Origin: JAIBJN01 sp963839745
GTDB lineage: Bacteria > Actinomycetota > Thermoleophilia > Gaiellales > Gaiellaceae
Length of the DNA: 64,000 bases
Assembly (NCBI GenBank): GCA_963839745.1
Contig: CAWIWC010000006.1
Span: 1-64,000 of the forward strand
Reading direction: 5' to 3'
The position numbers and the translations under genes were made by a program. Numbering within the stretch: position 1 is the stretch's first letter; each line of letters begins with the position of its first letter. This document shows, piece after piece, positions 55,828-64,000 of this stretch. The notes below the pieces were generated by a model. The model searched no databases. It was not told the DNA's origin and saw nothing but the letters and a program-made list of their open reading frames with translations.

Positions 55828-56653
55828 TCAGACCACGTCGCGACGGCGAAGGAGCCACGCTGCGACGACGACGAAGACCGCCGTGTACGCGGCCAGCACG
55901 AGCGTCGCCTGGCCGCCCGTCGACGAACGGCCCGGAGAACGAGCCCGGGCCGCTGTCGCCGACCTCGTCGGCGCGAGACTCCGAGCACCGAGACCAGCGA
56001 GTAGCCGTTCGCTCGCACGAAGAACTCCACCAGGCGGTCGAGGACGCTGATCTCGCCCGCGAGCGCGCTCAGCAGGCCCTCGACGACGAACGCGTAGAGG
56101 ATGCCGATGCCGGTCGCCAGGGCGGTTCCGCGCGTGACGACCGCGAGCAGCATCCCGAGCGTCGCCCAGGCGGCGAAGATCAGCCAGCCGCCGGCGAGGC
56201 CGCGGACGAGGAGCCACGCGGACGGCCACGAGACGTCGGCGCCCTCGGCCGCCGCGATCGCCCAGCTCGCCACCGCGCCGAGCGCGTAGGCGACGAGCAC
56301 GAACAGCGCGAGCGCGGCCGCCACGGCGATCAGCTTGGCGCCGAAGACCTGCAGGCGGCCGGGGCCCTGCGTGAAGAGGGTCTTGAGCGTCCCCCAGCCG
56401 TACTCGCTCCCAACGGTGAGGACGCCGAGCATGAGCGCGAGCACGCCGCCGAAGAACGGGAAGCCGGCCATCAGCGTCCCGACGAGGCTCTCCGGCAGCA
56501 GGTCGGAGAGGGATGCTCGCCCCGAGTCGTTTGTGTACTGGACGTACGGGACGACGTAGGCGAACGTGAGCGCGAGCGCCGCCCAGATCCCCAACAGGAT
56601 CCAGGTGCTCGCGCGCTTGCCGAGCAAGAGGAGCTCGGCGTTGACCATGCGGA

Positions 56654-56657
<4 letters not shown>
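55828..56657 (-). CDS. ABC-2 type permease (bacitracin-resistance BcrB-like), two apparent frameshifts
   Basis: About 275 residues with six membrane helices. The N-terminus is MIRMVNAELLLLGKRASTWI, followed by GFPFFGGVLALMLGVLTVGS, EYGWGTLKTLFTQGPGRLQV and a C-terminal LVLAAYTAVFVVVAAWLLRR-type helix. Breaks near 55980 and 55926 are each repaired by dropping one base. ATG 56657 overlaps the ATPase stop (ATGA). It forms an exporter with the ATPase upstream, likely for a peptide antibiotic or lipid. Confidence 0.85.
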
Positions 56658-57569
<912 letters not shown>

Positions 57570-57607
57570 GCCTCCACGGTAGGGAGGCGCGACCCGCCGC
57601 CACAACG

Positions 57608-57660
57608 CTCCCAGGGAGGAACTTCGGCGTCCTCCCCAGGGAGGACACGGATCCTCCCCG
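57608..57660. promoter_or_regulatory. Repeated TCCTCCC/GGGAGGA dyads in the divergent promoter
   Basis: The region between the ABC ATPase start and the kinase start carries CTCCCAGGGAG (57608-57618), the 18-base dyad GTCCTCCC-CA-GGGAGGAC (57629-57646), and a further TCCTCCCC half-site at 57652. Regularly spaced dyads between an exporter and its two-component system are typical response-regulator operators. Confidence 0.6.
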
Positions 57661-57703
57661 GGGGCGACTCGGTGCGGCTTCTCCCTCGCTACCTTCCAGG
57701 GCA

Positions 57704-58849
57704 GTGAACGCCCTCCGGAGCAGACGGTTCCTGCTCGACGCCCTCATCGCCGTCGCCGTCCTCGCGTTCTCGCTCGCCGCGATCGGGCGCGGCAGGTTCG
57801 ACGACGACGGCCAGGCTCTCGACGCCGTCGCGGTCGTGCTCGTGGCGCTGACCGCGCTGCCGCTCGTCGCGCGGCGGTTGGCACCGCTGCCGGTCTTCGC
57901 CGTCGTGACCGCGGCGACGGCGGCCCTGTACGAGCTTGGCTACGGGCTCGGGCCGCCGGTCGGGTTCGCCGTCGCGCTCTACACCGTGGCCGACGAGCGC
58001 GACGAGGGCCAAGTAGGCCTGCGGAGGGCCCTTCTCGCCGTGAGCGCAGTCGTCCTCCTGGTGCCCCACGTCGTGCGGGAGGGCTTCGCGCCCGAGGTCT
58101 TCCTCGGCGCCGGCGTGTGGGCGGCGGCCTGGTTCGCCGGCGACCGGACGCGGCTGCGGCGCGAGCGGATCGCCGAGCTCGAGGAGCGCGCTCGCAACGC
58201 CGAGCGCGAGGCCGAGCGCGAGCGCCGCCTCGCCGCCGCGGAGGAGCGCATGCGCATCGCCCGCGACCTGCACGACTCCGCGGGGCACGCGATCAGCGTC
58301 ATCCTCGTCCAGGCCGGCGCGGCCCGGGTCCTGCAGGAGCGCGATCCGGCGGGCGCGCGCGTGGCGCTCGAGACGGTCGAGGAGGTCGCGCGCGACACGC
58401 TCGGCGAGATCGACCAGCTCGTGCGCGCGCTCCGCGAGGATCTTCCGCCCGGCGAGGTCGAGCCGCCGCCGGGCCTCGCCGCGCTCGACGCGCTGGCCGA
58501 GCGCTCTCGCGCTTCCGGGCTGGACGTGACCGTCACCGTCGAGGGGTCGCGCCGGCCGCTGAGCCCGGCCGTCGACCAGGCCGCCTACCGGATCCTGCAG
58601 GAGGCGCTCACGAACGCCGCCTGGCACGGGCGCGGGAGCGCCGACGTGGCGATCGAGTTCGCGCCGAGCTCGCTCGAGATCGCCGTGACCAACCCGGCCG
58701 CGCCCGACTCGCCCGCGCGCGACGGCGGCGGGCACGGGATCGTCGGCATGCGCGAGCGGGCGCAGCTGCTCGGAGGGACGCTCGAGGCGGGCGCCGACAA
58801 CGGCGCGTTCCGCCTTCGCGCGCGCCTGCCCTACGGCGAGGGCGCATGA
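57704..58849 (+). CDS. Sensor histidine kinase (HPK7/NarX-like, DesK-type layout)
   Basis: A 381-residue kinase. About four or five hydrophobic segments span residues 10-150. A coiled linker (ERARNAEREAERERRLAAAE) leads to HisKA_3 with His190 (RIARDLHDSAGHAISVILVQ), and the HATPase ends GGGHGIVGMRERAQLLGGTL. GTG 57704 is the start. The stop overlaps the regulator ATG (ATGA). It probably senses an envelope insult and controls the divergent ABC exporter. Confidence 0.92.
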   Translation: MNALRSRRFLLDALIAVAVLAFSLAAIGRGRFDDDGQALDAVAVVLVALTALPLVARRLAPLPVFAVVTAATAALYELGYGLGPPVGFAVALYTVADERDEGQVGLRRALLAVSAVVLLVPHVVREGFAPEVFLGAGVWAAAWFAGDRTRLRRERIAELEERARNAEREAERERRLAAAEERMRIARDLHDSAGHAISVILVQAGAARVLQERDPAGARVALETVEEVARDTLGEIDQLVRALREDLPPGEVEPPPGLAALDALAERSRASGLDVTVTVEGSRRPLSPAVDQAAYRILQEALTNAAWHGRGSADVAIEFAPSSLEIAVTNPAAPDSPARDGGGHGIVGMRERAQLLGGTLEAGADNGAFRLRARLPYGEGA

Positions 58850-59517
58850 GCGACGAGCCGGTCCGCGTCCTGCTCGTGGACGACGACGACCTCATGCGCG
58901 CCGGCCTCAAGGCGGTGCTCTCGAGCGACGACGCCATCGAGGTCGTCGGCGAGGCCTCCGACGGGCGCGCCGCGCTCGAGCAGGTGCGAGCCCTGAGCCC
59001 GGACGTCGTCCTCATGGACGTCCGCATGCCCGACCTCGACGGCATCTCGGCGACCCGCGAGGTGCTCGCGAGCTCGCCGGAGGTCAAGGTGATGATCCTG
59101 ACGACCTTCGAGCAGGACGACTACATCTTCGGCGCCCTCAACGCCGGCGCCTCGGGCTTCCTCCTCAAGCGCACGAGCCCGGAGGAGCTGATCGCCGGCA
59201 TCCACACCGTCGCCGTCGGCGACTCGCTCCTGTCACCGTCCGTCACGCGCCGGGTGATCGACCGGATGGCGCAGCAGCCGGCGGCCGAGACGCCGTACGA
59301 CGAGCGGCTGGGCGAGCTCACCCCGCGCGAACGGGAGGTCCTCGCGCAGGTCGCGCGCGGGCTGTCGAACACCGAGATCGCGGACGCGCTCTTCATCGAG
59401 GAGTCGACCGTGAAGACGCACGTGAAGCGGATCCTCATGAAGCTCCACCTGCGCGACCGCGTGCAGGCGGTGATCTTCGCCTACGAGAGCGGGCTCACGC
59501 GGGCCGGCTCCGGGTGA
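58846..59517 (+). CDS. NarL-family response regulator
   Basis: A 223-residue regulator with phosphoacceptor Asp58 (SPDVVLMDVRMPDLDG), GASGFLLKRTSPEEL with the conserved Lys, and a LuxR-type HTH at about 155-215 (LTPREREVLAQVARGLSNTE, then EESTVKTHVKRILMKL). It is co-translated with the kinase. The TCCTCCC/GGGAGGA dyads upstream of the operon are its likely targets. Confidence 0.93.
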   Translation: MSDEPVRVLLVDDDDLMRAGLKAVLSSDDAIEVVGEASDGRAALEQVRALSPDVVLMDVRMPDLDGISATREVLASSPEVKVMILTTFEQDDYIFGALNAGASGFLLKRTSPEELIAGIHTVAVGDSLLSPSVTRRVIDRMAQQPAAETPYDERLGELTPREREVLAQVARGLSNTEIADALFIEESTVKTHVKRILMKLHLRDRVQAVIFAYESGLTRAGSG

Positions 59518-59606
59518 GGCCCCGACTAGGGCGAGGCGAGCGTCAGAGAGGGGTCATGCCACGACAGTCTCCATCGGCAACGGCTCGTTGACTGCACGCG
59601 CGAGAG

Positions 59607-59824
59607 TGCGGTGCGCCCACCGAGCAACAGGAAGCACGACCGAGGATCTCCAGCGGATGCTTCTTGGGCTCGCCTTGACCTTCAGTGGCAACCCGAAATC
59701 ACTCGGAATCGAGGCAGCGCAACGTCACGACCGAGAGGTCGAACACGACGATGGAGTACGCGATGCCGAGAGTACGGCAAGCCTTCCAGCGCCTTGGGTC
59801 TGCAACGGTTGCGGCCTCAGCCAT
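59607..59824 (-). pseudogene. Decayed, micro-inverted N-terminal remnant of an MFS (DHA2) transporter
   Basis: The minus strand from 59824 encodes MAEAATVADPRRWKACRTLG, closely matching the N-terminus of the intact MFS pump (MTEAAATVADPRRWKALAVL), and stops at 59699. The nucleotide match continues past the stop to 59691, then the next segment (59635-59690) matches only in inverted orientation, and 59607-59634 matches again on the minus strand (encoding FLLLGGR). The remnant therefore carries a precise inversion of about 56 bp. The rest of the gene is missing. Confidence 0.8.
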
Positions 59825-60075
59825 GACTCAAATGACTCTCGCCGTCCGGCTTCGGTCTTCTGATGGTCATTCAGCGTTGACCTTGTCCAGTTCGAAGCGG
59901 GACGCGAGGAGGCAGGCGCTCCGTCTGGGCGGTTCGGTTACCTGAGCTCTCGGCAGTTCAGGACAGGCGGCCTGCTGCGACCTGTTACGCTCGCAGCGTA
60001 CACGACAAGGCCAGCGCAAAGACCTCGAAGCGAGGACGCAGGTCTCATCACGGGCGGCCTTCGAAACCGGCCAAG
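59825..60075. other. Intergenic transition into the low-GC island
   Basis: No complete gene is seen in this 251-base stretch. The frame leading into the GP88 gene is open from 59881 but has no ATG, GTG or TTG. In the neighbouring frame 60044-60067 reads LITGGLRN, which would continue into the GP88 sequence if one base were restored near 60068, so the true GP88 N-terminus may extend here. Confidence 0.4.
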
Positions 60076-60660
60076 ATGCCCGGGCCCGCATTTAGCCTCG
60101 GCCAGCAGCTGCCGAGTGGGTCGCGACTCCGCGCAATTGACGGGTCCGTTTGTGCCGCCTGCTATGCGCACCGCGGACGCTACTTCACCACCAGCGTACA
60201 GGCGGCCCTTGCGAAGCGGTTGGAAGGACTTGACCACTCTGACTGGATAGAGGCTATGGTTGTTCGAATAGGCTCGCGCGCGGCTAGAAGTGGTTTCTTT
60301 CGTTGGCACGACTCAGGAGACCTACAGTGCGTTGAACATCTCAGACAGATAGTTGAGGTCTGTCGTCGAACGCCAGATATTCACCACTGGCTTCCAACGC
60401 GCGAATATGAGATTGTGGCCGCTTTTCAAGAAAGCGGCGCTACCTTCCCCGACAATCTCGTCGTTCGGCTCTCGGGTCACATGATCGACGGGCCACCGCC
60501 GCTCTCTTTCGGTCTCCCGGTATCTACCGTATCGCATAAACGCGTCATCGACCTCGTGCAGCTTTCGCTGCCCCGAACCGTGCAGGGGACTCAAGCTTGC
60601 GGCGATTGCCGTGCTTGCTGGGACTCATCCGTCTACTGGGTTGATTACCGGCTTCGATGA
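60076..60660 (+). CDS. GP88-family protein (phage gene product 88-like)
   Basis: A 194-residue protein. It carries the GP88 signatures MPGPAFSLGQQL, SVCAACYAHRGRYF (Cys pair), FRWHDSGDLQCVEHLRQIVE, HHWLPTREYEIV, VVRLSGHMIDGPPP and the final CGDCRACWDSSVYWVDY (second Cys cluster). The function is unknown; the family occurs on phages and islands. ATG 60076 may not be the true start, because homologues carry residues before MPG and one base seems missing near 60068. The stop overlaps the vsr ATG by 4 bases. Confidence 0.8.
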   Translation: MPGPAFSLGQQLPSGSRLRAIDGSVCAACYAHRGRYFTTSVQAALAKRLEGLDHSDWIEAMVVRIGSRAARSGFFRWHDSGDLQCVEHLRQIVEVCRRTPDIHHWLPTREYEIVAAFQESGATFPDNLVVRLSGHMIDGPPPLSFGLPVSTVSHKRVIDLVQLSLPRTVQGTQACGDCRACWDSSVYWVDYRLR

Positions 60661-61143
60661 TTTCCCTGTCCCCGTCCTACCGCCCAAGACCCAGCTCCGC
60701 TGGAGCCTCAGCCACCATGCGTGCTAATCGCGGAAGTGATACGAAGCCTGAACGGTTACTACGTTCTGAGCTCCATCGCCGCGGCTAGCGTTTTCGAAAG
60801 AATCTGCGCATCAGCGCTGCGAACGTGAAGGTGCGCCCCGACGTCGTGTTGCGTCGTTGAAGGTCGCCATCTTCGTGGACGGCTGCTTCTGGCACGGCTG
60901 TCCCACGCACGCAGTTGCGCCGAAGGCAACGCTGCCTACTGGCGATCGAAGAGGGAGAGAAATCGACAGCGAGACGACCAGGTAAACGCGGCTCTCAAGG
61001 CGTCAGGTTGGGTCGTCCTACGCGTTTGGGAGCACGAGGATCCTCGCATTGCGGTCGACGTTGTTTGTGAGGCTATCCGGGATCGCGCTCCTCCGACAAC
61101 ACAATCGAAAAGGGCTCGTTCCAAACAAGCAGGTCAGGCTTGA
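60657..61143 (+). pseudogene. vsr: Very short patch repair (Vsr) endonuclease, inactivated
   Basis: The ATG overlaps the GP88 stop (ATGA). The product begins ISLSPSYRPRPSSAGASATM, then SDTKPERLLRSELHRRG, after which an in-frame TAG at 60786 interrupts the expected leucine codon. It resumes RFRKNLRISAANVKVRPDVV, breaks near 60857 (one base lost), reads VAIFVDGCFWHGCPTH with the Vsr zinc/active-site motif, breaks again near 60930 (one base lost), and ends ERNRQRDDQVNAALKASGW, VVLRVWEHE. Vsr repairs T:G mismatches left by m5C deamination, matching the methyltransferase remnant nearby. Its 3' end overlaps the DUF3883 gene. Confidence 0.85.
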
Positions 61144-61924
61144 TTGCCACCCCGCTTACCGCGATTCCAATCGGAAGGGACTCCAAAGCTTGGAGTATCT
61201 GTCCAGCGAGGTCTCGAACTTCGGGACAGATGCGGACCGTCGCGCTCATGGCTTCTCCGTCGAGTTGATAGACACGCCACAGCTCGTACGGTTGGTCCTC
61301 CGCCATGACCCGCAACTCGTTCACGGATGAGAAGAGGGCGGTCGAAAAGGCACCGGTAGTCGATTTTACCTCGATCAGTACCTCCTCTCCGTCGGCTGCG
61401 ACTCGCCGAAAGTCAAACGGGCTAATTGCATTATCGTTTGAAACCCAGGTGCTCGTTCCTCCGGGCTCGGCAGCATGCTCCTGCAGATACGCATCTACCA
61501 TCTCCTCACCAAGCTGCCCTGTGCGCTGATGCCGCTCTCGGCGAGCCAACAGATCCTCTGGAGCCAAGAACCCCTGATACACACCTCGGTCGGATTGCCG
61601 CTCTGTCTCGACCGGCTCCGGCTCGCCGATGACGGCGAGCGCGTCGACCTCCTCGTCACCCACGATGAGCCGTAAAGCGTGGTCACTCCGTGGACCGGCC
61701 GCCTCGACCACCGCTCGCAGTTGCTCACGCGAGACGTGACCATGTAGCGTTCCTCCCGGAGCCCTCAAGTCGACGATGATGGATATATCCTCGTCATGCG
61801 ACCTCGCGAGGAACGCGATCGAAGCTTCGCTCGGGTACGGGTCACCTGAGAGCCGGAGGACCGCCCAGATCTCCCTCCCGAAGCCCATCGACCGACTAGG
61901 CTGATCGACTGGGTCGCTGATCAA
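61073..61924 (-). CDS. DUF3883-domain protein, putative PD-(D/E)xK restriction endonuclease
   Basis: A 283-residue protein. The C-terminal DUF3883 region has GQLGEEMVDAYLQEH (Glu140), WVSNDNAISPFDFR with Asp171, and EVLIEVKSTTGAF with Glu185 and Lys187, followed by SSVNELRVMAED and YELWRVYQLDGEA. This is the D-x13-ExK arrangement of PD-(D/E)xK nucleases. The 115-residue N-terminal region is not recognised. Unlike its neighbours the frame is intact. TTG 61924, preceded by GGTGAG, is the most likely start, ATG 61888 the alternative. It is probably the nuclease of the local restriction-modification system. Confidence 0.75.
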   Translation of the reverse strand: MISDPVDQPSRSMGFGREIWAVLRLSGDPYPSEASIAFLARSHDEDISIIVDLRAPGGTLHGHVSREQLRAVVEAAGPRSDHALRLIVGDEEVDALAVIGEPEPVETERQSDRGVYQGFLAPEDLLARRERHQRTGQLGEEMVDAYLQEHAAEPGGTSTWVSNDNAISPFDFRRVAADGEEVLIEVKSTTGAFSTALFSSVNELRVMAEDQPYELWRVYQLDGEAMSATVRICPEVRDLAGQILQALESLPIGIAVSGVAIKPDLLVWNEPFSIVLSEERDPG

Positions 61925-62248
61925 CTCACCGTCGAGCCGCCAGTTCTACTGCTGCCGGATCACCTTCCGGGTCAGCCCTTCTGCGGGTGCCGATCCGGGG
62001 CCGTAGAGCTTAAGTTGCACCACACTGCTGGCGTCGAGGTGTCACGGAACACTGGGTACTGGGCATACAAGACGCCGCGTTCAGATCGATCGCCGACTGA
62101 CGAGGATCACCAGCGCCGAAGCGACGCCACGCCGTCTGGTCGTTGAAAGAGCCATCGAAAGAACGTGAGAGCCGTATCGGTCAACCGCTTGATTGAGAAG
62201 TGATGGGTCACAGCGCGACGCCGACGAGCCCTAAGTCGAGTTGCGTGA
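61925..62248. other. 324-base gap between DUF3883 and the methyltransferase remnant
   Basis: No recognisable gene. On the minus strand a 30-residue frame from GTG 62211 (VTHHFSIKRLTDTALTFFRW) ends in TGA, and the same frame continues open after it for about 45 codons, so a broken small gene is possible. A plus-strand frame is also open here but runs antisense into the DUF3883 gene. I assign no function. Confidence 0.35.
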
Positions 62249-63651
62249 TCAACGTTCAGCGAGGTGCCAAGCCATAAGCGGGGGCACCGCGTTACCGATC
62301 TGGCGAAACGAGGAGTTCATTGCTCCTCGGAATGTAAATCCATCTGGAAATGATAGCAGCCGCGCCGCCTCGCGGAGCGAAATTGTCCGCGCTTGTGAGC
62401 TAACGTAGTGAATATGAGAATATGAATCTTTACCGATATGCGCTATTACCGTTCTCGCCGGAGCGTCCGCTTCCATTTTCCGCCATTTATTGGGAAACTA
62501 GCTAGGGTCGTATGGCGGCCAAGCTCAGCTCGCAGGCGCGCTCCACTCAGCCGACGACCTAGCGACCGTGACACCGGTTCCGTCTCGGTTGCTCGCAATC
62601 GCCGGCAAAGATCGCTTCGGCACCTCGAAGGCCTCCGGGTATCGATATCGGCCTTCATACGCGCGAAAATCGCGAGTCTCGAGGCAAGTATCTGATCACG
62701 TGATCGTAGACCCGACGGTGCTGCTGAAGCCGCCCATGTCCGCATTAGCAACCGATATGACGACGGTGCGTGGCCGGTTCGATACGAGGCCAACGTCGTA
62801 AAGCTTCGTCGCACGCGGCCGTGCCTCCCTTCGAGATGAGCTGTTATGGATGGAAGATCGCCTAGGAGCGTATTCGGCTGTTGTGGCACTAGGCAAGGTC
62901 TCTGCGGCGAGTGAAGCCCACGTAATAACGGTCATCATCGCTTAGAAGCTCAACGCAACCTGTCGCGTTCCGAGATACCCACGTGGAAGGGCTGTCCAGC
63001 ACACTGGCTGAGGAAAAGCCGGCGTAAGTCTTCTTACTAGATCGAATGCCACTAGGAACATCCTGTCTCGCATTTGAGGCACGCCATAGAACACCGCGTT
63101 CATCAACGTATAGCGCGCTCTATACCCGATCTCCGCCAAAGCTTCACAAACTTCTGCAGCGATATTATGGCCGCCATAGTTCAGTACGTCCGGCACGTTT
63201 TCCATGAGCAGGGCCCGCGGTCGTGTTCGGTCGACGTACTCGAGATATCGGAGGTATAGATTGCTTCTTGGATCCTGAAGAAAGGCGCTGGATGAGCTGC
63301 CACTTCACGGAGCTTCGCGCGTCCAACTCGTGCAAAAGCTTGGCAGGGTGGACCGCCGATCACGAAATCGACGTGATCTCCAATATCGCCATACGAGAGA
63401 GAACTCATCGACGAGATCATCACAACTGGAGGATGTGATGTAACGAGGCCGCCCGAGGAGTCTAGGAGCCGTTCATCAGCCCTGGGGTGAAAGGACGCAG
63501 CGAGAGTGATGGCTGCCTCTGGATCGAGAGCGAACTCCGGCCCGATATGGCAGCCGGCGGCGTGGAAGCCGAGTGAGAGCCCTCCGCAACCTGCGAAGAG
63601 ATCAAGCGCCCGATACGCGCTTGCCGCGCGAAGGTCGTCTCCGGGCGTCAT
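62249..63651 (-). pseudogene. C5-cytosine DNA methyltransferase, inactivated
   Basis: The order of m5C methyltransferase motifs is intact but the frame is not. ATG 63651 leads to ALDLFAGCGGLSLGFHAAGC (motif I, SAM site) and VIGGPPCQAFARVGR (motif IV, catalytic Cys). After a loss near 63265, LLMENVPDVLNYGG (motif VI) and GYRARYTLMNAVFYGVPQMR (motif VIII) follow up to a stop at 62942. LGDLPSITAHLEGRHGRVRR lies in a third frame, and RTVIAHIGKDSYSHIHY, RTISLREAARLLSFPDGF, QIGNAVPPLMAWHLAE (motifs IX-X) in a fourth segment. At least three to four breaks make it non-functional as read. Confidence 0.88.
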
Positions 63652-63813
63652 TCGAGACGATGCAATCCGTCAGCACGGTCATGAAACGAGGATACGCATG
63701 GCGTCGGACAGAGGTTGTCTGAGTAGGCAACACATTGTAGCCTGCGTCTAGATCGGCGAGACTGCGTCGCCTTGCGCCGTCGCAGCTCTGGCGCCTAAGA
63801 AGAGCCGCGCTAG

Positions 63814-64000
63814 CTAGCTACAACCGGTGTTCTGGCCGCAGTCCCGGCACGTGTAGCACGAGCCCGTCCTGACCATCCGGCCGCCGCACTTGGCGCACTC
63901 CACCGCGTCCTCGAACGCGTTGAAGAGGGCGGTCTGGCCCGGAGGCGGGGCCTGCAGGGCCTCCGCGTCCGCGGAGCCGCCGTTCTCCAGGATGTCGTGG
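63814..64000 (-). CDS. nrdJ: Vitamin B12-dependent ribonucleotide reductase, C-terminal end
   Basis: Partial gene: only about 62 C-terminal residues lie in the window. They end in a cysteine-rich module, VECAKCGGRMVRTGSCYTCR then DCGQNTGCS, which is the characteristic zinc-ribbon-like C-terminus of class II ribonucleotide reductases. A preceding ALFNAFEDA segment matches the linker in that family. The stop is TAG at 63816-63814. The restriction-modification island abuts this housekeeping gene. Confidence 0.88.
   Translation of the reverse strand, partial: HDILENGGSADAEALQAPPPGQTALFNAFEDAVECAKCGGRMVRTGSCYTCRDCGQNTGCS

Overview
This is a very GC-rich window whose gene content points to a chromosome of an actinobacterium: RicT/holB/tmk order, a coproporphyrin-type hemE-hemH pair, LytR_C, DUF4235, HAAS/PadR, DsbA-VKOR, DevR/DevS-like regulators and a B12-dependent ribonucleotide reductase. 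Placement near Thermoleophilia/Gaiellales is an inference from gene repertoire only.

Layout. 0-2.6 kb is a scarred edge: the end of a B12-binding regulator, a tyrosine-recombinase remnant beside tRNA-Thr(CGU), an alcohol-dehydrogenase tail, a PadR/HAAS pair and a glucodextranase-type C-terminal fragment. 2.6-28 kb reads like a hypoxia/energy-stress (dormancy-type) island: phosphoketolase and acetate kinase, a NirK-like copper protein, a MacB-type exporter, arginine deiminase with an amino-acid antiporter, a GNAT/NDP-forming acyl-CoA synthetase, four universal stress proteins, a soft-metal-type P-type ATPase, a flavoprotein, a two-component pair whose sensor has the spacing of the DevS/DosT heme GAF domain, and a hemerythrin-cupin protein. 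Several promoter regions here, plus the acnA/dsbA intergenic region at 46.9 kb, carry the same short palindrome, consensus TGCGG-N5-CCGCA, which I propose as an operator. 28-43 kb is mainly housekeeping (ABC exporter, HerA-like ATPase, ricT-holB-tmk, epimerase, hemE-hemH). 43-59.5 kb holds aconitase, DsbA/VKOR, small membrane proteins, a FAD oxidoreductase, an arginase-like protein, an MFS pump and an ABC exporter divergent from a second two-component system. 59.6-63.7 kb is visibly less GC-rich: a rearranged MFS remnant, then a GP88 gene, a broken vsr, an intact DUF3883 nuclease-like gene and a broken C5 cytosine methyltransferase, i.e. a decaying restriction-modification island. The window ends in the C-terminus of nrdJ.

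A caveat runs through the annotation. At least 22 frame breaks lie inside otherwise conserved housekeeping genes (xfp, the NirK-like gene, the MacB-type transporter, APC permease, winged-helix protein, acnA, FAD oxidoreductase, arginase, phytase-like protein, ABC exporter), and each is repaired by removing one base. They cluster at 4-14 kb and 42.8-57.4 kb, with none seen between 15.4 and 42.6 kb. This looks like uncorrected insertion errors in the assembly. The restriction-modification island differs: its lesions are single-base losses and stop codons, which look like real decay. Genes carrying presumed insertion errors are given below as single CDS with the break noted.
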